64,000 nt of DNA from JAAYJR01 sp964545315 (GTDB taxonomy: Bacteria; Bacteroidota; Bacteroidia; Bacteroidales; Prolixibacteraceae). This document shows positions 1 to 9,700 of this stretch, piece by piece. A program made the translations under genes and the position numbers. The notes under the pieces were generated by a model. It was not told where the DNA came from and did no database searches. It was given only the letters and a program-made list of their open reading frames with translations. Positions within the stretch are counted from its first letter, which is position 1. The number at the start of each line of letters is the position of its first letter. The stretch is taken from assembly GCA_964545315.1 (NCBI GenBank), contig CAZJGI010000004.1, positions 1 to 64,000 of the forward strand. The letters are read 5' to 3'.

Positions 1-1358
1 AATGATCCGTCGGTATAACCACAAGTCAGGACGCAAGGTAAGTCAGATTCCCTTTTAATTTTCAGCCCGGTCTCAACAAATGGTTCAAAAGGCATACCTA
101 CAAATCCGACATCCCCGAATCGTGCAACAACGATCTCGATTGTTAATTGATCCGGGATATTATTTAGATTATCCTTTTTATGCTGTTCCAAAGCCCATAC
201 ATACCATGGCCTCACTCCGTCAACAAGATTAGCCCGGTAAGGAGGGGTTAAAGCTCTTGGGAAGTTCATCCCAACACATACTAAAGTATTTTCATCCCCT
301 GCATTGCCTCTTCGTATAAAATCATCGATAGATTCCAGGTCTTTTTGCAGCTCTGATTCAGCTGGTAACCTGGCAAAAGGAATATCTACTTTTTCCCTGG
401 TCCACTCCAGGCCATTACGCTTTGACGGGCGTAATGATTTGGCGGCGGCTATAAATGTATCCCCTAAGTAATCTCCCAGTTGTTTTGCTTCCTCAACAGT
501 TCCTGTGAGCATATGTTTAGCATTTATATTACCTGCACATCCCTGAACAAAACCAACAGGTACACCTCCAAGGTATTCAGACAGCTTTTCACTGGCGGCC
601 TGCGGAAACTGACCGTAACTGATCATTTTTTCAGGATTATAAGCTGCTACCGGGTGACCTGTAAAAAAGGTCAGTGCGGCAATAGGCTTTCCATCATAGT
701 TTTTGAATACAACAACTACTGCATCCGGATCGATTAATCCATGATATCCTTTACCTGCAATATCCAGCCTGTCTTCCTCACGCATAAAATATGTAGAACC
801 GTCGATACGTCTTCCTTTCCTGTTGTATGTAATCCTGTTTTCTTCAGCAACTCCCCACTCAACAGTTACGGGAGTCAGATTTTCAGCAATAAAATTTACT
901 GACTTTTCAAAACCGGCTATAAATTCCCTGCCAAGTTCCCATGGGAGCAACTCCGGAGACCCTGTTTCAGGCCGTCCCTTATCTGATACATCAATAAGAG
1001 GTATAGTATGATCGTGGGATGAATTTGTAACAATTGCTTCTTTTGGAATATTTAGTGCAGAAGATATTTTTTCTACACAATAATCATTTAACTGACCGCT
1101 GTAATGAACTCCCATTGGTGAAGTTACAAGGCAGAATTTATCATTCCCGTGCTTAAATAAAAACAGGGTACTTTTCAAATCTCCGTGAACCTCATCAATT
1201 ATATGGCCGGTTCTGGAGTGACCGGCAGGTGTGCCTACTTTAGGATTTATACTAAAGGTGCTGACAGATACTTCCAAATCCATGATTTGAGCATTTCCCT
1301 TTGCCGTACTGAAGAATATAACGGATATTAAGAGAATTATTCGACAATATTTAAACAT
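1..1358 (-). CDS. Neutral/alkaline ceramidase-like secreted protein (3' end outside window)
   Basis: An open frame starts with ATG at 1358 and reads leftward without a stop to base 1, giving about 452 residues of an incomplete protein. It begins with a signal peptide (hydrophobic residues about 5-23, cleavage near GNAQ). Motifs resemble the neutral ceramidase N-terminal domain (PF04734): NSSHDHT about residues 112-118 in the place of the family's THTHSG zinc-histidine motif, a later FFTGHP, and GCAGNINAKH where the family has a GDVNP-type motif. Neutral ceramidases hydrolyse the amide bond of ceramides outside the cell or in the periplasm. Many bacterial proteins with this fold are uncharacterised, so the substrate here is open. 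It lies last in the visible part of the SusCD locus and 52 bases after the preceding gene, so it may be co-transcribed. Fold: fairly sure. Ceramide as substrate: unproven. Confidence 0.65.
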   Translation of the reverse strand, partial: MFKYCRIILLISVIFFSTAKGNAQIMDLEVSVSTFSINPKVGTPAGHSRTGHIIDEVHGDLKSTLFLFKHGNDKFCLVTSPMGVHYSGQLNDYCVEKISSALNIPKEAIVTNSSHDHTIPLIDVSDKGRPETGSPELLPWELGREFIAGFEKSVNFIAENLTPVTVEWGVAEENRITYNRKGRRIDGSTYFMREEDRLDIAGKGYHGLIDPDAVVVVFKNYDGKPIAALTFFTGHPVAAYNPEKMISYGQFPQAASEKLSEYLGGVPVGFVQGCAGNINAKHMLTGTVEEAKQLGDYLGDTFIAAAKSLRPSKRNGLEWTREKVDIPFARLPAESELQKDLESIDDFIRRGNAGDENTLVCVGMNFPRALTPPYRANLVDGVRPWYVWALEQHKKDNLNNIPDQLTIEIVVARFGDVGFVGMPFEPFVETGLKIKRESDLPCVLTCGYTDGS

Positions 1359-1410
1359 AATAATTAAAATTTGATAGTTCATTTTAATTTTTAAGAATGA
1401 ACGCCCACAC

Positions 1411-2088
1411 TCAATCTTTTATTACACGAACTGACAGTCCTGCTGTCTTGACAAAGCTTTTCTTTTCCAGTTCTTTGTTTTTATATGACAAACTACGGCA
1501 CCAGGCGTTATCTACAAGGTATCTGCCCGTACTCCACCAATAACCACCTGAACCGGCATCAAAGAATGGGCCACTTTGGTAACCGGGGGGCCCTTCATGG
1601 CTGCGGTATCCGCCGGGAAGGCCGGAGAAAGCAGATTTATTATTCCCGTTACCATCGTTTTTCCATCCCTCGTCCGACTTCAATTGCTCACCTGCCAAAT
1701 CCATTCCTCCTAAATTATCAGCCAGTTTTTGCCATTCTTCTTCACCTGGTATATGCCATCCTTCAGGAGCCAAACCTCTCGGATCACTTACTGCCCACCA
1801 ATTGTATAACTTACCATATGTTTTGCCATATTGTGGATTATTGTTGTAATAACACCATGCCGGGATACCCTTTATGTTAGCTAATTCCCATTCTTCATAC
1901 GAATTTGCTTCAAATATTGGATCACCGTTACGGAAATATCTGACATTCAGATTTTCTGTCATCCATTCCTGCTCACCAATTTTAATAATATTATATTCAT
2001 TGTCCGAAATGTTCTTTACTGTGAAACTATATAAGGTAATTAGTATGATCAAAAACATAAATGGCCATTTTATAAGTGTTTTTTTCAT
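1411..2088 (-). CDS. Fibrobacter succinogenes major paralogous (Fib_succ_major) domain protein
   Basis: A 225-residue exported protein with a hydrophobic N-terminal segment (about residues 8-24). The rest fits the Fib_succ_major domain (PF09603): an opening IGEQEWMTENLNV, a central YGKLYNWWAV followed by GLAPEGWHIPGEEEW, and a closing GYWWSTG and LSVRVIKD. This domain is related to the formylglycine-generating-enzyme/C-type-lectin-like fold and is common in secreted proteins of Bacteroidetes and Fibrobacteres; its role is unknown. The domain fills the whole mature protein, with no accessory module. It lies between the tandem propeller-like genes and the ceramidase-like gene, pointing to a surface or periplasmic role in the same utilisation locus. 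Family assignment is strong; function is not known. Confidence 0.8.
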   Translation of the reverse strand: MKKTLIKWPFMFLIILITLYSFTVKNISDNEYNIIKIGEQEWMTENLNVRYFRNGDPIFEANSYEEWELANIKGIPAWCYYNNNPQYGKTYGKLYNWWAVSDPRGLAPEGWHIPGEEEWQKLADNLGGMDLAGEQLKSDEGWKNDGNGNNKSAFSGLPGGYRSHEGPPGYQSGPFFDAGSGGYWWSTGRYLVDNAWCRSLSYKNKELEKKSFVKTAGLSVRVIKD

Positions 2089-2132
2089 GTGAATATAAAT
2101 TAGTTTAACATTTAATTTTCAATTTTAAATTG

Positions 2133-2190
2133 TTATTTCAATCTGCCCGCTTCAGCGAACAGATTGAAATAAGGCTTCAAAAAGAAAGCC
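2133..2190 (-). terminator. Tandem hairpins after the first propeller-like gene
   Basis: A perfect 13-bp stem (TTATTTCAATCTG at 2133-2145 with its complement at 2160-2172) encloses a 14-base loop that holds a small CGC/GCG pairing. A second short hairpin (GGCTT/AAGCC) lies at 2173-2190. Both sit just downstream of the stop at 2209 on the minus strand, where a terminator or RNA-processing hairpin would be expected. There is no strong U-run, so partial termination or mRNA stabilisation is as likely as full termination. Confidence 0.5.
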
Positions 2191-2208
2191 AAAATAAGTA
2201 AATTATAA

Positions 2209-3657
2209 CTATTTGAACCTTATTGAATAAAGGTCTGCATCTTTCATGTAAATATATAAACGTACAGGTTTGGATGCCAGTTCGGTCAGGTTTTTATCTC
2301 CGTTCCAGTTTACTTTACCATCTATTTCATTACCAATTAATTTTTGTGCCTCTGCCAGGGTGAACCCGGGGATTGGATTTCCATTTTCATCCTGAATTTC
2401 AATTAATATTTCACCGCCGGCAGCAGTCGAATAATTAACCTCAAGTTCTTTTCCTAAAAAGGTAAAGGGCTTTGTAATGACAACTCCACCTTTATAAGGG
2501 CCATTTAGAGAGGTAAATCCGTCAATACGCATGGAATAACGACGTAAATGACCGGTAGGTTGCGCGTAATCCTGGTTAACGTATACAGACATCTCACCCG
2601 GGCCGGTTTGTACCACATTAAGTGCAGGATAATTAGTTCTTGCTGTCCAGTGATTTATTCCAATACCAGGACGAATAAAAGCGTCCATAAAGGTACGGTC
2701 ATAAACATTTCCTCCTCTGGAGGTCATAAAAAAAGATTCAGACAAACCTTTATGCTGTCCCGGATGTACCTTTAATTCGTTGAGTTCAATATCTGTGGCG
2801 ATCTGACGGTGAGGAATAAACCTTGAACCAATAGCTACATAAATATGTGGAGCCCTGTAGTACGAACTTGTTTGCTGGGTATAAATATGTTCATAAGGAG
2901 TATCACCATAACTCATTTCTGCCGGATCTGACCAATTTAGAAAGTCCTTAGACACTGACCGGCTAACAGTCCTGTAACCCCTCGTTTTTTCTCCTGTCCA
3001 TGTACGAAAATAACATACATATACCTGCTCACTTTCAGACCAGAAAGCAACATTTTGTGAATCAAACCATCCTTCCTTTATCACCCCCTCATCTTTTAAT
3101 CTTTTCCAGTGAATGCCATCAGGTGAAGCATATGGGATAAGCCCTTTTTTTGCATCTCCGCCAAAAGCTTTATATCTTTCAGACGGCCTTGCCTTTGGAT
3201 TCTCATCAATGAACGGACTGAAGTTATGTGTCTCGGGCTCCACATCCAGTAAGATATTATTTTCTTTGGACCCATTTACTTCAATCAAACCCAATGATGG
3301 TTTAACCCAGTTAATACCATCTTTTGACTCGGCATAACACGTGTTTTGCGTTCTTTTTCCATCAGGCAGCGAATGTCCTCCCCGGTAGTAGGCACGAAAC
3401 AAATTTTCATCTTTTATAATCGTGATATATGCCGGTGCATTACTTTCCCATGGTCTTTCAAAAAATAGCACAGGTCCCCTGTCTTCAGGAGCATGCTTTT
3501 TTATTCGTGTTCCTTCCAGCTTGTCGATCAGATAATGATCAATAAAAATTTCCCTTCTGTCCCCTAATGCAATTACTTCCTTATTAAAGGGCTTATCAGG
3601 AAATACAAATCCTGATAGAATAAAATATAATATTATTAAAATTTGAAATGTCTTCAT
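2209..3657 (-). CDS. Secreted beta-propeller glycosidase-like protein, copy 2 of a tandem pair
   Basis: A 482-residue protein with a signal peptide (about residues 1-20). The mature part opens with DRREIFIDHYLIDKLEG and carries repeated blade-like motifs: CYAESKDGINW, YASPDGIHW, FDSQNVAFWSE and YVCYFRTW. Such SxDGxxW blades are typical of five-bladed propeller glycosidases (GH32/GH43 clan types) and related uncharacterised proteins in Bacteroidetes and Planctomycetes. The C-terminal 100 or so residues (from about KPFTFLGKELEVNYS) look like a beta-sandwich. I cannot assign a catalytic triad or a CAZy family with confidence. The neighbouring gene at 3704-5170 is a clear paralogue. The position after susD in the same direction implies that it acts on the locus substrate. 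Confidence 0.6.
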   Translation of the reverse strand: MKTFQILIILYFILSGFVFPDKPFNKEVIALGDRREIFIDHYLIDKLEGTRIKKHAPEDRGPVLFFERPWESNAPAYITIIKDENLFRAYYRGGHSLPDGKRTQNTCYAESKDGINWVKPSLGLIEVNGSKENNILLDVEPETHNFSPFIDENPKARPSERYKAFGGDAKKGLIPYASPDGIHWKRLKDEGVIKEGWFDSQNVAFWSESEQVYVCYFRTWTGEKTRGYRTVSRSVSKDFLNWSDPAEMSYGDTPYEHIYTQQTSSYYRAPHIYVAIGSRFIPHRQIATDIELNELKVHPGQHKGLSESFFMTSRGGNVYDRTFMDAFIRPGIGINHWTARTNYPALNVVQTGPGEMSVYVNQDYAQPTGHLRRYSMRIDGFTSLNGPYKGGVVITKPFTFLGKELEVNYSTAAGGEILIEIQDENGNPIPGFTLAEAQKLIGNEIDGKVNWNGDKNLTELASKPVRLYIYMKDADLYSIRFK

Positions 3658-3703
3658 TTAAATATTTTTGATTTTGTTACCTGGTATATTTTCAATTAAT
3701 ATG

Positions 3704-5170
3704 CTATTTAAACCTCAAAGAATATAAATCAGCATCTTTCATATAAATATGCAAACGAACAGGTTTGGATATAAGGTCAGATAAATCTTTTTTACCATCC
3801 CAGGTCACGGTTTTTGCCACCTCATTGCCTATAATGACATCTGAATCTTCTATAGTATATCCGGTAAGAGGTATCCCGTTTTCGTTTTGAATTTCTATTC
3901 GTATTTCTCCTGTGGCACCCGTAGAAAAATTAATTTCAAGCTCTTTCCCTGAAAAGGTGAAAGGCCTTGTAATGACTGTTCCACCTTTATATGGGGCATT
4001 AATAGAAGAAAATCCGTCAATCCGCATTGAATAACGGCGCAAATGAGCAGTGGGTTGCGTATAATCATTGTTCACATAAAGTGACATTTCATAGGGGCCG
4101 GTTTGAACTACATTAAGTGCAGGAAAATTTGTTCTTGCACACCAGTTGTTTAGCCCAATTCCCGGACGAATAAAGGCTTCCATAAATGTACGGTCATATA
4201 CATTACCTCCCCGGCTGGTCATTAAATAGGGTTCTGATAATCCTTTATGCTGGCCGGGGTGTACCTTTAATTCATTAAGCTGTTCTTCGGTAGCTATTTT
4301 CCGGTCAGGAAACAATCTGGCACCAATGGCTATATATATATGAGGCGCCCTGAAATAAGGACTCGTTTGTTGTATATATAAATGCTCTGACGGGGTATCG
4401 CCGTATGTCATTTCAACCGGTTCTGTCCAGTTGATGAAATCCTTTGAGGTTGACCTTCTTATTGATCTGTATCTTGATTCTGTAAAATACCGGAAATAAC
4501 AGACGTATTGTTTTTCGCTTTCAGACCAGAAAGCAACATTTTGTGAATCAAAGGCACCTTTTTTAATAACTCCCTCATTCCGCAATTTTTTCCAGTGAAT
4601 TCCGTCAGGGGAAACGTATGGGATCAATCCTATTCCATCTCTGCTCGTTCCACCAAGGGCTTTATATTTTTCGTCGGGACGTGCTGAAGGATTTTTATCA
4701 ATAAAGGGACTAAAATTATGGTGTACCGGAGCTTCATTTGCTAACACAATGTTATTGTCATAAGAGCCTTTGTATTCAAATAGTTTTAAGGCAGGTTTTT
4801 CCCAGTTAATTCCATCTTTTGATTCTGCATAGCAGGTCCATTCTTCATTGGTATAGGCTTTTCTGTTCTCGGATAAACCTGACCGGTAATAGGCACGATA
4901 GAGGTTTGAATCTTTTAAAATGGTAACATAAGCCGGAGAAAATATCTCCCAGGGCTTATTATAGTAAAAAGCAACACCTTCATCGACAGGAGTATGCATC
5001 ATTAGCTCTGCGCCTTCCAGCTTGTCTATGAGATAATAATCGATAAATATTTCCCTCCTGTTGCCTATTTCGATCAATCCGTCAGCAAAAAGTGTATTAG
5101 TGAAAATGAAATGAGATAATAAGATTAGAATCAGCATGTCAACATAGATATTAGATTTTATTTTATTCAT
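3704..5170 (-). CDS. Secreted beta-propeller glycosidase-like protein, copy 1 of a tandem pair
   Basis: A 488-residue exported protein whose signal segment ends near TLFADG. It aligns with the next gene along its whole length; shared stretches include NFSPFID, DGIHWK, DSQNVAFWSESE, PGQHKGLSE, SRGGNVYDRTFM, AFIRPGIG, NVVQTGP, RRYSMRIDGF and the closing IYMKDADLYS. By eye about 60 percent of positions match, so the pair is an old tandem duplication. The SxDGxxW blade motifs point to a propeller fold like that of GH32/GH43-type enzymes, but the activity is unknown. It is the first gene after susD, separated from it by a hairpin. The 46-base gap to its paralogue suggests one transcript. Confidence 0.6.
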   Translation of the reverse strand: MNKIKSNIYVDMLILILLSHFIFTNTLFADGLIEIGNRREIFIDYYLIDKLEGAELMMHTPVDEGVAFYYNKPWEIFSPAYVTILKDSNLYRAYYRSGLSENRKAYTNEEWTCYAESKDGINWEKPALKLFEYKGSYDNNIVLANEAPVHHNFSPFIDKNPSARPDEKYKALGGTSRDGIGLIPYVSPDGIHWKKLRNEGVIKKGAFDSQNVAFWSESEKQYVCYFRYFTESRYRSIRRSTSKDFINWTEPVEMTYGDTPSEHLYIQQTSPYFRAPHIYIAIGARLFPDRKIATEEQLNELKVHPGQHKGLSEPYLMTSRGGNVYDRTFMEAFIRPGIGLNNWCARTNFPALNVVQTGPYEMSLYVNNDYTQPTAHLRRYSMRIDGFSSINAPYKGGTVITRPFTFSGKELEINFSTGATGEIRIEIQNENGIPLTGYTIEDSDVIIGNEVAKTVTWDGKKDLSDLISKPVRLHIYMKDADLYSLRFK

Positions 5171-5214
5171 TCCTGAATTTTTATTATTTAAGGTATCAGT
5201 TTAAAAACTATTTC

Positions 5215-5255
5215 GGGGGCTATACAAAAAAGATATTCTGTTTTGCATAGCCCCC
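5215..5255 (-). terminator. Long hairpin after susD
   Basis: A 15-bp stem with one mismatch: GGGGGCTAT at 5215-5223 continues to 5229 and pairs with 5241-5255, leaving an 11-base loop. It lies between the susD stop (5265) and the first propeller gene (start 5170). On the minus strand the stem is followed by GAAATAG and a short T-run, a weak U-tract. It may act as a partial terminator that lowers expression of the enzymes relative to susCD, or as a 3'-end stabiliser. Confidence 0.6.
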
Positions 5256-5264
5256 CTGAATTGA

Positions 5265-6746
5265 TCAATTATAACCGGGATTTTGCTCAATTAATGGTTC
5301 CAGGCTCAAGATACTTTCATTTATTGGGAACAATAAATAATTCTCATTTTTACCTTCAAGCAGCGGAACTAATTCCAGTGCTTTGTTAAATCTCAGGAGA
5401 TCCCACCAGCGTTTCCCTTCATGAATGAATTCCAGCAGTCTTTCCTGTAAAATAACTTCATCATTATATTCTTTTGTTCCGCTCTGAAAAACATGATCAG
5501 AATAATTATTTCCAAATGCTCTTTTTCTGATCATATTTATCTCTTCAGAAGGATCCTGCCCAAGGGCATTTTTAGCTTCAGCTTTCATTAAAACGATGTC
5601 GGCATAGCGATAGAGAATTAAATCATCATAAGAAGTCAAAATTCCTCCGCTTATAGTCCCGTCCCATTTCAGGTCAACATTATACAACAATTTAGTTTCA
5701 CCTGCTTTAGTTTCGAACACCTGCACAAGGGAGACCTCTTTGCGCTGGTCGTCATCACTAAACTGGGCAACAACATCATTGGCAATTTGCCAGTATGTTG
5801 ACTTAGCACCTATCATCGGGGTTACTTTAGCCATTGTTTCGGCATCTGTATATTCCGGGGAAGGGGCATTAATCCCTGTAATTCCGCCTAAAACAAGCCT
5901 TGTGGAAGACTCTCCCTCAAAAAACCTGACACTCATAATGATTTCCTTATTACCTTTATTAGTATAATTGAAGATACTTTCATAATCGGATAATAAAGTA
6001 ACGTCACTTGTTTCAATCTGTGAAATTGCAGTTAAAGCTGTATTTAAGTCATTGGTTTCCCCGTTTAATTTTTTCGCCGTCCATAAATACACATCGGCTT
6101 TTAATGCGTTAACGGCAGGTTTTGACCAGTTACACCGGCGTGCCGGGTAATTATTATTCGGGAAAAGAGCTAAAGCATCTTCAATATCTTTTTTAATCAA
6201 CTGGAACACTTCGGATTGTGGTGATCTCTCTTTAAATGTTTTTTCAGGATCAAATCCTTCGGTTGGGTCCTCGTTTATTATCAGATCTCCCCATATTTTA
6301 GTCATTGTGAAATAAAGGAAAGCCCTCATTGCATGAGCCTGGGCCAGGATCAGGTTTTTATCCGATTCGATCACAAAATTAATATCGGGGACATATTTTA
6401 AAATCAAATTTGCATCATGTATAACGGAATACATACCGGTCCAGTCGGGGCCGGAATTAGTTCTCGAAAAGTCATTTCCGAAAATATAGTAATTTGTGGG
6501 GTCAAACCCAAAATTCTGAACCCATATCTCGCTTCTTGCTTCGCCCCATAATAAGAAGTTTGTAGCTGCCTGGGCCCTCATCCTGTAATACATTCCGTTT
6601 AATCCACCCTCAGCCTGGTCAGCAGTTTTCCAGAAAGATGCATTGGTAACCAAACTGATAGGTTCCAGCACAAGGTCTTCAGTACAGGCAGAAAAGGCTA
6701 AAACTGCTATTACCAGGCCTGCCAATTTTTTATATATTGTTTTCAT
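5265..6746 (-). CDS. SusD/RagB-family outer-membrane glycan-binding lipoprotein
   Basis: A 493-residue lipoprotein with a signal peptide and lipobox ending at Cys21 (LAFSAC). SusD-family marks are the AQAHAMRAFLYFTMTKIWGD helix about residues 134-153, the usual TPR-like N-terminal half, and the C-terminal LLEFIHEGKRWWDLLRFN motif. SusD proteins sit on the cell surface as a lid on the SusC barrel and bind glycans or other nutrients before import. The gene follows susC by 28 bases and must be co-transcribed with it. Length is normal for the family. The substrate cannot be read from the sequence. Confidence 0.95.
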   Translation of the reverse strand: MKTIYKKLAGLVIAVLAFSACTEDLVLEPISLVTNASFWKTADQAEGGLNGMYYRMRAQAATNFLLWGEARSEIWVQNFGFDPTNYYIFGNDFSRTNSGPDWTGMYSVIHDANLILKYVPDINFVIESDKNLILAQAHAMRAFLYFTMTKIWGDLIINEDPTEGFDPEKTFKERSPQSEVFQLIKKDIEDALALFPNNNYPARRCNWSKPAVNALKADVYLWTAKKLNGETNDLNTALTAISQIETSDVTLLSDYESIFNYTNKGNKEIIMSVRFFEGESSTRLVLGGITGINAPSPEYTDAETMAKVTPMIGAKSTYWQIANDVVAQFSDDDQRKEVSLVQVFETKAGETKLLYNVDLKWDGTISGGILTSYDDLILYRYADIVLMKAEAKNALGQDPSEEINMIRKRAFGNNYSDHVFQSGTKEYNDEVILQERLLEFIHEGKRWWDLLRFNKALELVPLLEGKNENYLLFPINESILSLEPLIEQNPGYN

Positions 6747-6774
6747 AATTATATTTTTAAAGTATTGTTAACAA

Positions 6775-9700
6775 TTAAAATGCAGGTGTTATTTGCACTC
6801 CGAATATTATGTTCCTTGGCAAGGGATATCTTCCTCCGTCAGTACCACCTTCTTCGGGATTCAGTCCGGTATATTTGGTAAAATAATACAGGTTCTCACC
6901 GGTAATATTAAACCTTAAACTGCTTATCTCTTTAATCAGATTTTTAGGTAAGGTATAAGCTAAACTCACTTCCCGGATAGCTAAAAAATCACCGGGTTCG
7001 TAATAATGGGAATTTCCCCTGTATAAATTACTTTTTTGATTCTGATCTGCCCAGTAATAACGTGGTATATCAGTTACATCACCCTGTTTTTGCCATGATT
7101 TGGCCACAGCAGCAGAAATAGCATTTTGTCCTGAGAAATTACCAAGAACCCTTGCCTTAGTTTCATTATATATCATATGCCCCAGTGTAAAATCAGTGCG
7201 CACTCTCAGGCTCAGGTTTTTATAACTGAATGTATTGGTAAAGCCTCCCGTCCAGTCCGGGTAAATATTCCCCATATAAACACGGTCGGTTTCACTGATT
7301 ATGTTATTTCCGTCAGCATCAAACCAGTTTACGTCCCCGCCATGTTTGGTTTTGTCAGTTCCCGGAACAATATTATCAACAGGCCCGGCAGCAGCTTCTT
7401 CGTCTGTTGCATAGATGCTTAATTGCTTATAAGCAAACAAATCGCCCATTTCACCACCTTCCTGTAATCCTCCTTTCCATGCGTAATCCCCAATTTCAGG
7501 ATCCCAGATATAAACACCGCCAATACGGTTATTTTCAATTCCATTTTCAGGGAGTTCGATAATTTTCATCTTTACAAGGCCAACATTTAAAGCTGCATTC
7601 CACTGAAACTCAGATGAAGAAGGTAAGATTTGGGCATTCAGTTCTATTTCAAATCCTTTATTTTCCAAACTACCCAGGTTTGTGAGAATACTGGTGAACC
7701 CGGTTGAACGGGGCATTGCCAGATCAGTGAGAAGATTGTCAGTTACCCTGCGGTATATATCTACAATAGTATTTATTCTTCCATTGAACAGGCCCAGGTC
7801 AAAACCAAAATTCAATGTTGTTGATTCTTCCCATTTGAGCTGATCATTCGCAAGAGCTGAATTATATATAGCTGCCTTATCGTTATACCTGGATCCCAAA
7901 GCATAGTTGCCCTGTGCCTCATAGTGTCCCAGGCCACTTATATTACCATTAACGCCATAGCTTGCTCTTAATTTGAGACTAATATCACCGGGAACTGCAT
8001 CCCAGAAATTTTCATTATGAAGGTTCCAGCCTAAGGATATCCCCGGGAAAAAGCCCCATTTATATTGAGCACCTAGGTTAGACGCTCCGTCATACCTGGC
8101 ATTAAATGTTAACAGATATCTCTGGTCATAATTATAATTTACCCTTCCAAAATATCCGTAAAGTAACATTTCTGATTCAGAACCGCCTACACTCCAGGGT
8201 GTTGCGGATGCATTAAGTGTTGGTATCATATCTGTTGCAGCATCTCTGCCGGTAGCATTAACATTTCTGTTGTGATGTTTCCAATAAGAAAAACCTGCGA
8301 TAGCATCAATGTTATGTACGTTATTAAAGGAAGTAAAATATTTCAGTACCGGATCTGCCTGATATTGATATCTGGCTGCCTGACTTCCTGTTGCCTGACG
8401 GGTCTGGACTAAAGTGGTAGGCCCGTTTAAATAAGACTTGAGAAAATCCCTGCTGTAATACTGGTTACTGGTCAATGAAACCTGGGGATCAAATATTAAT
8501 CCCGGCAGTATTTCCCAGTTAAATCCGAAAGATAATGTAGAGTAGTCGCGGTCCTGCTTTGCATCATACCTGCTAATGTAATAGGCGGGATTTCCGTTGG
8601 TAAATAACCGGCCGGGAGCAAGAGTGCCGTCTTCAAACTGGTATTTGCTGGTCTGGGCAGTATTAATATTATTTTTAAATACAGTCCCTACACTTGGTAC
8701 ATCGCTGTCGGTAACTTTTGAATAAATAACCTGTCCGTGAAATTTCAATTTATCCGTTACTTTCACTTCCCCGCTAACGTTAAAAGAAATCCTTTTATAG
8801 TCTGTATTTATGGCGATCCCCTGGTTGTTTAAATATCCCAGCCCCATATTAAAGGTTGCCTTATCTGAACCTCCCGAAATATTCAAATTATGGTCATGGG
8901 AATATGATCTCCTGAATACAGTTTTCTGGAAGTCTGTACCTTTAAAAACCAGAGTACGCGAAGCATCCAGCGGATCTGCCATTGTCTCCCACACTGCACC
9001 CCACTGATCCGGTTCCCTGTCTAGTAGAAAACGATTATCATCATTTAGTTCCATAAGTGTAAACGCTGTATTGTTGGTCAGGTCATTACCTATACCACCG
9101 GCATTCGCCTGAGTAAGAAAATTAAGTACACTTGCAGTTTTAACCCCACTGGCTGCAATACCCATACGCATAAATTTAACAAATGTCTTTGCATCTGCTA
9201 AATCGTAAAGCCTGCCGACATCCGAGGACACCAGGTTGTAATTGTATGTGACCCGGGTAACCCCTGCCTTTCCCGATTTTGTTTCAACAATGATTACACC
9301 ATTGGAGGCACGGGCACCGTAAATTGAAGTAGCTGCAGCATCTTTTAATACCTGGATAGATTCGATATCGTGCTGATTAAGGAAGTCCAGACCGCTTTCC
9401 CTGATAACCCCGTCAACAATATATAAAGGAGTTGCGCCGTTAGGATTGTCTATTGAAGTACCGCCCCTTAAGATTATACGGGGTGTGGCACCAGGCTGCC
9501 CTGATGTGCTCTGAACCCTCAATCCTGCTATTGTTCCTTGCAAAGCGGAAGCCACATTTGCATAAGAAACATTTTCCAGTACCTGAGTGTTGAGTTTGGA
9601 AACAGATGTTGTCAATACTTCTCTTGACATCGTTCCGTAACCTACAGCAACAATTTCTTCCAACTCCGTGATTGCTTCCTCCATTACAACAGTAAAAGTA

